This document shows, one piece after another, positions 1 through 4,644 of a stretch of DNA of 6,628 nt. Origin of the DNA: an uncultured Lachnospiraceae bacterium (lineage in GTDB: Bacteria > Bacillota > Clostridia > Lachnospirales > Lachnospiraceae); contig CAJOGB010000100.1 of assembly GCA_905233835.1 (NCBI GenBank), forward strand, positions 1 to 6,628, in the 5' to 3' direction. Every line of letters begins with the position of its first letter. Positions within the stretch are counted from its first letter, which is position 1. A program made the translations under genes and the position numbers. Under the pieces are notes generated by a model. It was not told the origin of the DNA and did no database searches. It was given only the letters and a program-made list of their open reading frames with translations.

Positions 1-662
1 TAATCGTAAACGAGGTTGTACCAGCCGTCCTGGTTGTTTGAGGTATTCATTGCCATACCGTAGACATCTCCGCCTGATCCTTCAGTAATTGCCTTAGCTG
101 CCTCATACATGTCGTCCCATGTCCAATCATCAGTGGGATACTCCACACCATATTTGTCAAAAATTGATTTGTTATAAAGGAGTGCTATAGTGTCATGATC
201 CTTAGGAAGTGCATACTGCTTGCCACCACTGCTGTACAGATTCCAAACTCCTTCATAGAAGTTGTCCTTATTTACAGAGGCATCTGCTGCGATGTAATCT
301 GTAAGATCCAGCAGGATGTCATTTTCCATATACATCTGTGCTGTGTTTGAATGCATCCAGAATACATCTGGCATCTCACCACCTGAAGCACCTGCCTCAA
401 GAAGTGTCCAGTAATTATCCCAGTCAATGACTTCAATATTTACCTTCACGCCTGAATTTGCACTCCAGTCATCTGCGATAGCCTGAAGGCCGGCCTGCTG
501 ATTTGAGTCCCAAATATTTATTGTAATAGAGTCTGTGGTATATCCACCCGCACTGGCGGCTGCATCTGAGGATGCTGTCTGCACACCTTCGCTGTTTCCA
601 CATCCCACAAGCCCGGCTGTAATAGCCGATGATAATAACAGTACCAATAATTTCTTAAACAT
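1..662 (-). CDS. Sugar-type ABC transporter substrate-binding lipoprotein, N-terminal part
   Basis: Extracellular solute-binding protein (SBP_bac_1-like) that would capture a sugar or oligosaccharide outside the membrane and deliver it to an ABC permease. Only the first 220 residues are in the window; the gene runs off the left edge, and family members are usually 400-450 residues. The start is ATG at 662-660, six bases after an AGGAGG site at 669-674. Residues 1-20 are a lipoprotein signal peptide: FKK, a hydrophobic run, then the lipobox GLVGC with Cys21 as the lipidated residue. A Ser/Ala/Gly-rich linker follows (about 22-42). The mature domain begins with SITINIWDSNQQ and includes DWDNYW, MPDVFWMHSN, a YALPKDHDTIALLYNK segment (about 150-165) and a DWTWDDMYEAAKAI helix, all typical of family 1 binding proteins. 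It is divergent from an AraC regulator, the usual layout of sugar-uptake loci. The actual ligand cannot be read from the sequence. Confidence 0.93.
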   Translation of the reverse strand, partial: MFKKLLVLLLSSAITAGLVGCGNSEGVQTASSDAAASAGGYTTDSITINIWDSNQQAGLQAIADDWSANSGVKVNIEVIDWDNYWTLLEAGASGGEMPDVFWMHSNTAQMYMENDILLDLTDYIAADASVNKDNFYEGVWNLYSSGGKQYALPKDHDTIALLYNKSIFDKYGVEYPTDDWTWDDMYEAAKAITEGSGGDVYGMAMNTSNNQDGWYNLVYD

Positions 663-739
663 TTTCTTCCTCCTTATTTACCTAATCTTACGTTTCCTGT
701 CCGAACCCCTCGAACATAAAATAATTCTAATTACCACAA

Positions 740-751
740 ACCATGCATGGT
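740..751. promoter_or_regulatory. 12-bp perfect palindrome, candidate operator
   Basis: ACCATGCATGGT reads the same on both strands. It lies 11 bp upstream of the candidate minus-strand -10 box (729-724), so it would overlap the missing -35 region of the binding-protein promoter. A bound regulator there could block or replace -35 contacts. The binding protein is unknown; AraC proteins more often use direct repeats, so another dimeric regulator is possible. Confidence 0.35.
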
Positions 752-772
752 ATGCTATTATGTTATTAGCTT

Positions 773-789
773 TTGTCATTTTGTGACAA
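773..789. promoter_or_regulatory. 17-bp inverted repeat TTGTCA-N5-TGACAA, candidate operator
   Basis: The arms TTGTCA (773-778) and TGACAA (784-789) are perfect inverted repeats around a TTTTG spacer. The element ends 24 bp before the AraC start codon, within its probable promoter or leader, and lies roughly 55-70 bp upstream of a plausible start site for the divergent binding-protein gene. This position would suit autoregulation and activation at a distance, but that is inference from placement only. Confidence 0.38.
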
Positions 790-812
790 TCATAGTTGGG
801 GGTAATGATATT

Positions 813-1151
813 ATGCAGATGAAAGAAAACGGTGTCGGTTTTGATTTTTGTGCATTTACTGATTACGACAATAGCGCTGAAGTCAGACTATATGAGATAG
901 GTAGCTATGCCTGTGAGCCTGGATACTCCTACGGCCCGATCATACGGTCAAGAGGAATAATTCACTATGTCCTTTCCGGCAAGGGCATACTGAGGATTGG
1001 GGATAAGACACATAATATCCATGGGAATCAGATATTTTTTATACCACCAGGCGTCTCAGCGTACTATGAGGCTGACAGTGATGACCCCTGGGTCTACAAA
1101 TGGCTCCATATAGGAGGGACTTGGTCTTGGAGAAAACAGTCCGGTCCTTGA
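813..1151 (+). CDS. AraC-type regulator, N-terminal cupin (ligand-sensing) fragment
   Basis: This is the first open part of the interrupted AraC gene, 112 residues as it stands, of which about 100 are native. It carries the sugar-sensing cupin barrel of AraC regulators. Visible hallmarks are RSRGIIHYVLSGKGILRIGD (a strand pair with the G-x-G turn), then NQIFFIPPGVSAYYEADSDDPW and YKWLHI, matching the family pattern of an F-I-P-P-G turn followed by a P-W-x-Y-x-W strand. The final 12 residues are out-of-frame translation. Alone, this fragment would have no DNA-binding domain. Confidence 0.75.
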   Translation: MQMKENGVGFDFCAFTDYDNSAEVRLYEIGSYACEPGYSYGPIIRSRGIIHYVLSGKGILRIGDKTHNIHGNQIFFIPPGVSAYYEADSDDPWVYKWLHIGGTWSWRKQSGP

Positions 1152-1257
1152 TGTTTCATCGCCAAATAGCGGGGATGATATTTTTGGCGCATCAATCCAT
1201 GAGATATTTGAAAACTATGAAAGGGAATACTATTGCATCGCAAAGATTTATGAAATA

Positions 1258-1662
1258 ATGGATTTCCTGAGAAAAGAACATAGCCATATCGACGAAGCAT
1301 CAGCAGAAAGCCAGCAGCTAAAATATGTGCGAACCGTTATCAAATATATTCAGCTGAAATTCTCTGAACAAATCACCGTGGAAAATATTGCGGATATCTG
1401 TGGTCTTAACAGAAGTTATCTTTCTCGCCTTTTTCACGATGCCACAGGTTACACAATAAAGGGCTATCTGCAGATTTATCGTATGCAGATAGCCCAGAAG
1501 ATGCTGAGGGAATCAGATCTCTCCATAAGTTATATAGGTAACGCTGTTGGTTACGTTGATATCTTTACCTTTTCCAAGGCATTTAAAAAGCACACAGGTT
1601 GCACTCCAAGCAGCTACAGAGAAAAAGTTACTTCACATAAACAAGCAGAGCAATTGCCTTAG
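1258..1662 (+). CDS. AraC-type regulator, C-terminal double helix-turn-helix fragment
   Basis: This is the second open part of the interrupted AraC gene. The frame is open from 1114, and the first ATG is at 1258, giving 134 residues. No convincing ribosome site precedes that ATG. Residues about 21-121 form the AraC DNA-binding domain. The first HTH is ITVENIADICGLNRSYLSRLFHDATG. A linker helix YLQIYRMQIAQKML follows, then the second HTH with SISYIGNAVGYVDIFTFSKAFKKHTGCTPSSYR, which holds the family signature G-x-x-x-x-x-F-x-x-x-F-K-K-x-x-G-x-x-P-S-x-Y-R. The domain itself is intact with no missing key residue, so the break is recent or artefactual. Confidence 0.82.
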   Translation: MDFLRKEHSHIDEASAESQQLKYVRTVIKYIQLKFSEQITVENIADICGLNRSYLSRLFHDATGYTIKGYLQIYRMQIAQKMLRESDLSISYIGNAVGYVDIFTFSKAFKKHTGCTPSSYREKVTSHKQAEQLP

Positions 1663-1697
1663 GATTCTTTGCCGTCATCTGCCAGAAAGGGTACTTG

Positions 1698-1716
1698 ATA
1701 ATACTAGGAGTATTAT
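1698..1716. repeat. AT-rich 8-bp inverted repeat
   Basis: ATAATACT (1698-1705) and AGTATTAT (1709-1716) are perfect inverted repeats around AGG. The element lies between the AraC stop codon and the rpsI terminator. It is AT-rich with no T-run after it on the plus strand, so it would be a poor terminator. It may be a weak 3'-end hairpin or chance. Confidence 0.3.
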
Positions 1717-1721
1717 AACCT

Positions 1722-1750
1722 AAAAAGGCCCGGTACTTTCGTACCGAGCC
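1722..1750 (-). terminator. Intrinsic terminator of the rplM-rpsI operon
   Basis: Read on the minus strand, GGCTCGGTAC, a GAAA tetraloop and GTACCGGGCC form a ten-position stem with one mismatch (1730/1747). A run of five T follows (complement of A1722-1726). It begins 25 bases after the rpsI stop codon. On the plus strand only TTT follows, so it could also weakly stop AraC transcription. Confidence 0.92.
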
Positions 1751-1775
1751 TTTGAAATCTGCCATTGCAGAAATA

Positions 1776-2171
1776 CTATCTCTTGCTGAACTGAGGTGCA
1801 CGACGTGCTTTCTTAAGACCGTATTTCTTACGTTCTTTCATACGTGGGTCACGTGTTAAGAATCCAGCTGCCTTTAAAGTAGGTCTGAACTCTTCATCTA
1901 CTTCAAGAAGTGCACGAGCGATTCCGTGACGGATAGCGCCTGCCTGTCCTGTATAGCCGCCGCCCTTAACGTTTACTAATACGTCATACTTACCTTCTGT
2001 ACCTGTAAGTGCAAGTGGCTGACGAACAACAACCTTTAAGGTCTCAAGTCCAAGATACTCATCGATATCTCTCTTGTTGATGGTGATCTTTCCAGATCCC
2101 GGTACTAAATATACTCTAGCAACAGAAGATTTTCTTCTTCCTGTTCCGTAATATCTTTCTTTCTTAGCCAT
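1776..2171 (-). CDS. rpsI: 30S ribosomal protein S9 (uS9)
   Basis: Small-subunit ribosomal protein of the head region; its C-terminal tail reaches the P site and contacts the tRNA anticodon stem. At 131 residues it has the normal bacterial length. The start MAKKERYYGTGRRKSSVARV, the central GGGYTGQAGAIRHGIARALL signature (70-89) and the tail GLKKARRAPQFSKR ending in the conserved S-K-R are all present. An AGGAGG site (2180-2185) sits eight bases before ATG 2171 and directly after the rplM stop codon, so the two genes are co-transcribed and probably translationally coupled. A strong terminator follows. Nothing is unusual in this gene, in contrast to its broken partner rplM. Confidence 0.98.
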   Translation of the reverse strand: MAKKERYYGTGRRKSSVARVYLVPGSGKITINKRDIDEYLGLETLKVVVRQPLALTGTEGKYDVLVNVKGGGYTGQAGAIRHGIARALLEVDEEFRPTLKAAGFLTRDPRMKERKKYGLKKARRAPQFSKR

Positions 2172-2186
2172 TATTCGAACCTCCTA

Positions 2187-2411
2187 TTAAAATGTCAAAG
2201 CTTCCGGCTTCTGAGCTTCATGCTGATGCTCTGCTCCGGCATAAACAAATAACTTCTTGTACATCTGACGTCCGAGAGGTCCCTTAGGAAGCATTCCCTT
2301 AACGCCAAGTTCGATAACGCGCTCAGGATGTTTGATTAACATATCCTTTAACTTGGTCTCTTTCATACCGCCAACATAGTCTGAATGATGATAATAAACC
2401 TTCTGTTCCAT
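2187..2411 (-). CDS. rplM: 50S ribosomal protein L13, C-terminal open part
   Basis: This is the longest ATG-initiated part of the broken rplM: 74 residues from MEQKVYYHHSDYVGGMKETK to the C-terminal KPEALTF. It includes the conserved VKGMLPKGPLGRQMYKKLFVYAG block, which in intact L13 contacts 23S rRNA. ATG 2411 is an internal methionine of the family protein with no ribosome site before it, so it is unlikely to be a real start. Confidence 0.7.
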   Translation of the reverse strand: MEQKVYYHHSDYVGGMKETKLKDMLIKHPERVIELGVKGMLPKGPLGRQMYKKLFVYAGAEHQHEAQKPEALTF

Positions 2412-2601
2412 CTTCTTGCCGGTAACTTTAATCTTTTCAGCGTTGATTACGATAACATAATCACCACAATTAAATCGGCTTATTCTTACCTCTTAAAACG
2501 TTCGCTACTTCAGAGCAAAGGCGACCAAGGGTCTGTCCTTCTGCATCTACTACATACCATTTTCTTTCCACTGTCTGTGGGTTAGGCATATAAGTCTTCA
2601 T
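2187..2601 (-). pseudogene. rplM: 50S ribosomal protein L13 (uL13), broken by a short internal deletion
   Basis: L13 is an early-assembling large-subunit protein, usually about 142-145 residues. The start MKTYMPNPQTVERKWYVVDA at ATG 2601 follows an AGGAGG site seven bases upstream. The frame reads well through LGRLCSEVANVLRGKNKPI (43 residues) and then hits TAA at 2472-2470. A second frame takes up the family sequence at NCGDYVIVINAEKIKVTGKK and continues correctly to the end, LKDMLIKHPERVIELGVKGMLPKGPLGRQMYKKL and KPEALTF. The family has about five residues (typically F-T-P-H-x) between PI and the residue before CGDYV; only one base of those 15 remains, so about 14 bases are missing. Both flanks are fully conserved and the gene keeps its promoter, leader and partner. 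A sequence or assembly error, or a very recent mutation, is therefore more likely than old decay. Confidence 0.9.
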
Positions 2602-2733
2602 GACAATTCCTCCTAATAATCTACTTAAAACGCGCATCGCAAAATAAAATGTCCGAAATATCCTGCGAATGCATTTTCTATAGTTAAAACAGGTTTCGGG
2701 GCTATTGAAACACTGCTTCTAAACTACATCAGC
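2602..2733 (-). ncRNA. Structured 5' leader of rplM, candidate L13 autoregulatory leader
   Basis: Between the predicted start site (about 2733) and ATG 2601 lie some 130 untranslated bases with two possible stem-loops. The first (2718-2687) pairs AAGCAG-T-GTTTC with GAAACCTGTTT, 11 pairs with one bulged T and a nine-base loop. The second (2672-2634) pairs GCA-T-TCGC with GCGATGC around a 24-base loop, just upstream of the ribosome site. Low-GC Gram-positives are known to carry an L13 leader RNA before rplM (Rfam L13_leader), thought to bind L13 for feedback control. I cannot check a match to that model; the pairing was done by eye. Confidence 0.5.
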
Positions 2734-2739
2734 CGTTAT

Positions 2740-2768
2740 ATTATATTACGGGTGTTTGCTTGTGTCAA
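2740..2768 (-). promoter_or_regulatory. Consensus sigma-70/SigA promoter of the rplM-rpsI operon
   Basis: On the minus strand a perfect TTGACA -35 box (2768-2763) and a perfect TATAAT -10 box (2745-2740) are separated by exactly 17 bp. Transcription would start near 2733. Such a strong, unregulated-looking promoter suits a ribosomal protein operon and leaves control to the leader RNA. Confidence 0.92.
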
Positions 2769-2862
2769 CCGATTTTTAAAGAATATATTTGACGCTTTTT
2801 TAGTTATACCGGATGGACCTGATTATGTTAAAATATTTTCTGTAATCAGTCAGGAGGGCCGT

Positions 2863-3300
2863 ATGAAAAAGAAAAATCCACTACACATATTTCTTAGTAT
2901 ACTTAGAAACACACATACCTATAAGATTCTCATCGGATATGTGGTATATGTTTTTCTGACCGCTTTTTTGATCCTAATTACAGACGAATCCATTGATAAT
3001 TACGGTGACGCCCTGTGGTACTGCTACGCTGTACTTTCCACCGCAGGTTTCGGAGATGTGGTTGTCACAGGATTTCTTCCAAAGATTCTATCCGTTATCC
3101 TGACCATTTATTCCGCAATCGTTATTGCCATCGTTACCGGTGCCATTGTAAATCTGTATTCACAAATCACCGAAGAAACAAACAAAGAAACCTTAAATGC
3201 GTTTTTAGACCAGTTGGAGAACCTTCCGGAGTTAAACCACCATGAGCTCTCCGATCTTTCCAAACGCATTCAAAGTTTCCGCGACTCACATTCCAAATAA
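2863..3300 (+). CDS. Two-helix potassium-channel-like membrane protein (Ion_trans_2 family)
   Basis: A 145-residue protein with the KcsA-like layout: TM1 at about 21-40 (KILIGYVVYVFLTAFLILIT), a pore helix and selectivity filter at about 47-65 (YGDALWYCYAVLSTAGFGD), and TM2 at about 74-99. It would form a tetrameric cation pore in the cytoplasmic membrane. The filter reads T-A-G-F-G-D, close to the potassium signature T-x-G-[YF]-G-D with Ala in the variable place. The C-terminal 45 residues are a charged, helical cytoplasmic tail with no RCK/TrkA_N or ligand-binding domain, so gating may depend on the tail or a partner. ATG 2863 is chosen for the AGGAGGG site ending five bases upstream. The earlier ATG 2752 in the same frame would start inside the rplM promoter and add a non-membrane extension. 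No convincing promoter is seen upstream. Confidence 0.87.
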   Translation: MKKKNPLHIFLSILRNTHTYKILIGYVVYVFLTAFLILITDESIDNYGDALWYCYAVLSTAGFGDVVVTGFLPKILSVILTIYSAIVIAIVTGAIVNLYSQITEETNKETLNAFLDQLENLPELNHHELSDLSKRIQSFRDSHSK

Positions 3301-3301
3301 A

Positions 3302-4036
3302 TTATTCAAAGTAAATATCCGTACTTCCCATACCGTTTTCAATGTTTAAGTGAAGAATTGGAAGAGAGGAATCCTCGGAAGGCGTTCCGTGGGTGGTTAC
3401 CTTACCGAATCCGCTTTCCGTATGCATCGCCACGCGATATTCCTTTGGCATATACACGTTTAATTCACCAAATCCGTTTTCTGTGCTGATGGTAGCTCCC
3501 TCTTTATCAATGGTGGTTCCGTTTAAGTATACGGTCAAGCTTCCGAATCCGTTTTCCATATGTCCGCTTTTTAAATCCTTTACGGAAATGTATCTGGTGC
3601 ATGATCCAAAGCTGTTTTCAATGGAAAAGCTGTCCTCTCCGTCGTTGTACTCCGTAACGGAGTCATTTCCGTCGTACTTAAAGTCAATGTGTTTTCCGTC
3701 TTTGTAAACATGCACCTTCGATTTTCCGAAAATCATGGTAAGACCCGCACCGATTAAAACGGATACCAAAATAATAATCCAAGGGGAAACCTGATCGATG
3801 TTTAATTCTTTGCTAAACATGCAGGCCATCAAACCCAAAGGAAATGTAATTCCCACAAACTCCAGTTTTCTTAACGCAGAAAACATAACATATACAAGGA
3901 CAAGGGAAATACCGATTTTTAACATGGGCAGTTCCGGATAGATTCCCATTTTGTCGATAAATAAAATTGCTGCAAATGCAATAAGTACGATTCCCGCAAA
4001 AATATTTTTGCCTTTCTTTTCTTTCATATTATTCAT
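3302..4036 (-). CDS. LiaF-like four-helix membrane protein with five ENGFG-type repeats
   Basis: A 244-residue membrane protein resembling the LiaF/YvqF cell-envelope stress family (N-terminal helices, C-terminal beta-rich domain). Four hydrophobic segments lie at about 11-28, 39-55, 59-74 and 86-103. The soluble domain carries five copies of a short beta motif, [IMT]-E-[NS]-[GS]-[FM]-G followed by a strand ending in Tyr or His. Their Glu residues are at 140, 161, 186, 207 and 233, so spacing alternates 21, 25, 21, 26. The fourth copy follows MPKEYRVAMHTESGFG, the pattern LiaF proteins show near their C-terminus. The start ATG overlaps the LytTR gene stop (ATGA), so the two are translationally coupled; the partner probably controls this gene or is controlled by it. 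LiaF in Bacillus inhibits a sensor kinase, but no kinase gene is present here. The exact role is unknown. Confidence 0.78.
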   Translation of the reverse strand: MNNMKEKKGKNIFAGIVLIAFAAILFIDKMGIYPELPMLKIGISLVLVYVMFSALRKLEFVGITFPLGLMACMFSKELNIDQVSPWIIILVSVLIGAGLTMIFGKSKVHVYKDGKHIDFKYDGNDSVTEYNDGEDSFSIENSFGSCTRYISVKDLKSGHMENGFGSLTVYLNGTTIDKEGATISTENGFGELNVYMPKEYRVAMHTESGFGKVTTHGTPSEDSSLPILHLNIENGMGSTDIYFE

Positions 4037-4494
4037 CTCTTTAACCTCTTTTCATCCATAATTTCAATCAATGCCTTAATGTAACTGCGCGATGCGAATG
4101 CTTTTTTATTCGATGCGCCAAAAGATATCTCGCTGGCTCCCGTGATATTTTTCTTTATGGCCGATATCCGCGTCGTATTTACAATCGTTGATTTGGATAC
4201 CCGGATATAATCTCTTGGGAGAATTTCTTCCAGCTCGTAAAGTTTTTGTCTCGTTTTGTAAATGTCCTTAGCAGTGTGAATTAAAATGTAGTTTCCCGAG
4301 GACTCCATAAAAATGATATTTTTTAAGTCCAGGAAATATTCCGTATCTTCCTGATATGCCGAGATCTTTAAACCTCCGGATTTTCGGTCGACCAAACTTC
4401 TTTGAAGTTCTAAAATCTCTTCGGTAATCTCTCGACAATGAATGGTGATACTGTCCTGCTCCAAGGAATCATCCACATCAATGTTGATTTTCAT
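4033..4494 (-). CDS. Stand-alone LytTR-domain transcriptional regulator
   Basis: A 153-residue DNA-binding protein of the LytTR family without a receiver domain. Residues 1-47 are a short acidic N-terminal section; about 48-150 form the LytTR domain. Signature stretches are EYFLDLKNIIFMESSGNYILIHT, the IRVSKSTIVNTTRI strand (family pattern F/I-R-x-x-[KR]-S-x-[IL]-[VI]-N) and ASRSYIKALIEIM near the end. LytTR proteins bind pairs of short direct repeats spaced about two helical turns apart. ATG 4494 is preceded by AAGGAGG about 11 bases upstream, a slightly long spacing, with an extra GGGG next to the ATG. It overlaps the downstream LiaF-like gene by four bases. Small LytTR regulators in Firmicutes often sit beside a membrane protein that controls their activity; that relationship here is inference. 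Confidence 0.9.
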   Translation of the reverse strand: MKINIDVDDSLEQDSITIHCREITEEILELQRSLVDRKSGGLKISAYQEDTEYFLDLKNIIFMESSGNYILIHTAKDIYKTRQKLYELEEILPRDYIRVSKSTIVNTTRISAIKKNITGASEISFGASNKKAFASRSYIKALIEIMDEKRLKR

Positions 4495-4557
4495 TCCCCT
4501 TTTTTCCTCCTTGCAAGTCTACAATGCCATACTTACCCCTCCCTTTCAACACTTTGG

Positions 4558-4590
4558 GATGAAAGGTAAATATTTTGATGTAAGAAGTAA
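4558..4590. promoter_or_regulatory. Imperfect direct repeat upstream of the LytTR gene, possible LytTR binding site
   Basis: GATGAAAGGTAA (4558-4569) and GATGTAAGAAGTAA (4577-4590) are related, and their GTAA ends are exactly 21 bp apart, about two helical turns. LytTR proteins such as AgrA and ComE use paired direct repeats with that centre spacing. The second copy touches the T-run of the preceding terminator, and the match to a known LytTR consensus is poor. A TTGAAA -35-like box (minus strand, about 4549-4544) lies just downstream, but no good -10 follows. Confidence 0.25.
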
Positions 4591-4638
4591 AAAAAGAGAC
4601 GGCATATTGAGGTGACCCCTCAATATACCATCTCTTTT
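4589..4638 (-). terminator. Strong intrinsic terminator after the DUF2804 gene
   Basis: On the minus strand a long hairpin starts six bases after the DUF2804 stop codon. The upper nine-pair stem (4604-4612 with 4618-4626) closes a five-base loop. Below it lie GG/CC, GAGA/TCTC and AAAA/TTTT pairs, with mismatches at 4600/4630 and 4603/4627. Seven T follow (complement of A4589-4595). It separates the ylmH-DUF2804 operon from the LytTR cassette. On the plus strand it also ends in TTTT and could act both ways. Confidence 0.92.
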
Positions 4639-4644
4639 GATATA

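Larger units (their letters stand above)
663..812. promoter_or_regulatory. Divergent intergenic control region between the binding-protein gene and the AraC gene
   Basis: This 150-bp gap must hold the promoters of both divergent genes. On the minus strand TAGAAT (729-724) is a fair -10 box, but no recognisable -35 lies 16-18 bp upstream of it, as is common for activator-dependent promoters. On the plus strand TATTAT (756-761) is a possible -10 box for the AraC gene, again without a good -35. Two palindromes in the gap are listed separately. The promoter calls are tentative. Confidence 0.4.
813..1662 (+). pseudogene. AraC-family transcriptional regulator, interrupted by a one-base frame change
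   Basis: Joined across the break, this gene encodes about 282 residues, the normal length of an AraC regulator with an N-terminal cupin sensor and a C-terminal double helix-turn-helix. ATG 813 is chosen because GGGGGT (798-803) lies about 10 bases upstream; an ATG at 747 would add unrelated residues. The first frame reads correctly to WLHI (1101-1112). It then continues as an unlikely WSWRKQSGP and stops at TGA 1149-1151. Moving by one base at G1113/G1114 restores EGLGLGENSPVLDVSS and continues without a stop to TAG at 1660-1662. The second frame has a TAG at 1111-1113 and no good ribosome site, so it was not born as a separate gene. One extra G in the GGAGGG stretch explains everything, either as a mutation or a sequencing error. 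The likely target is the divergent binding-protein operon. Confidence 0.85.

Noticed and set aside
1146..1151. prfB-like CCT-TGA +1 slip site at the end of the AraC first frame
   Set aside because: The residues before it (WSWRKQSGP) do not fit the AraC family, whereas the other frame already fits from 1114. The shift point is therefore near 1113, and the AGGAGGG tract is some 28 bases too far upstream.
2385..2585. Plus-strand open frame of 66 codons
   Set aside because: It lies antisense to rplM, and its translation resembles no family and has no ribosome site; it exists only because rplM is on the other strand.
2789..2834. TTGACG and TAAAAT as a promoter for the channel gene
   Set aside because: The spacing is 34 bp, far outside the workable range, and no closer -35 box is convincing.
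3393..3707. Plus-strand open frame of 104 codons with repeated PNP-S motifs
   Set aside because: It is the antisense image of the ENGFG repeats of the LiaF-like gene, which itself has clear family features and operon overlap.
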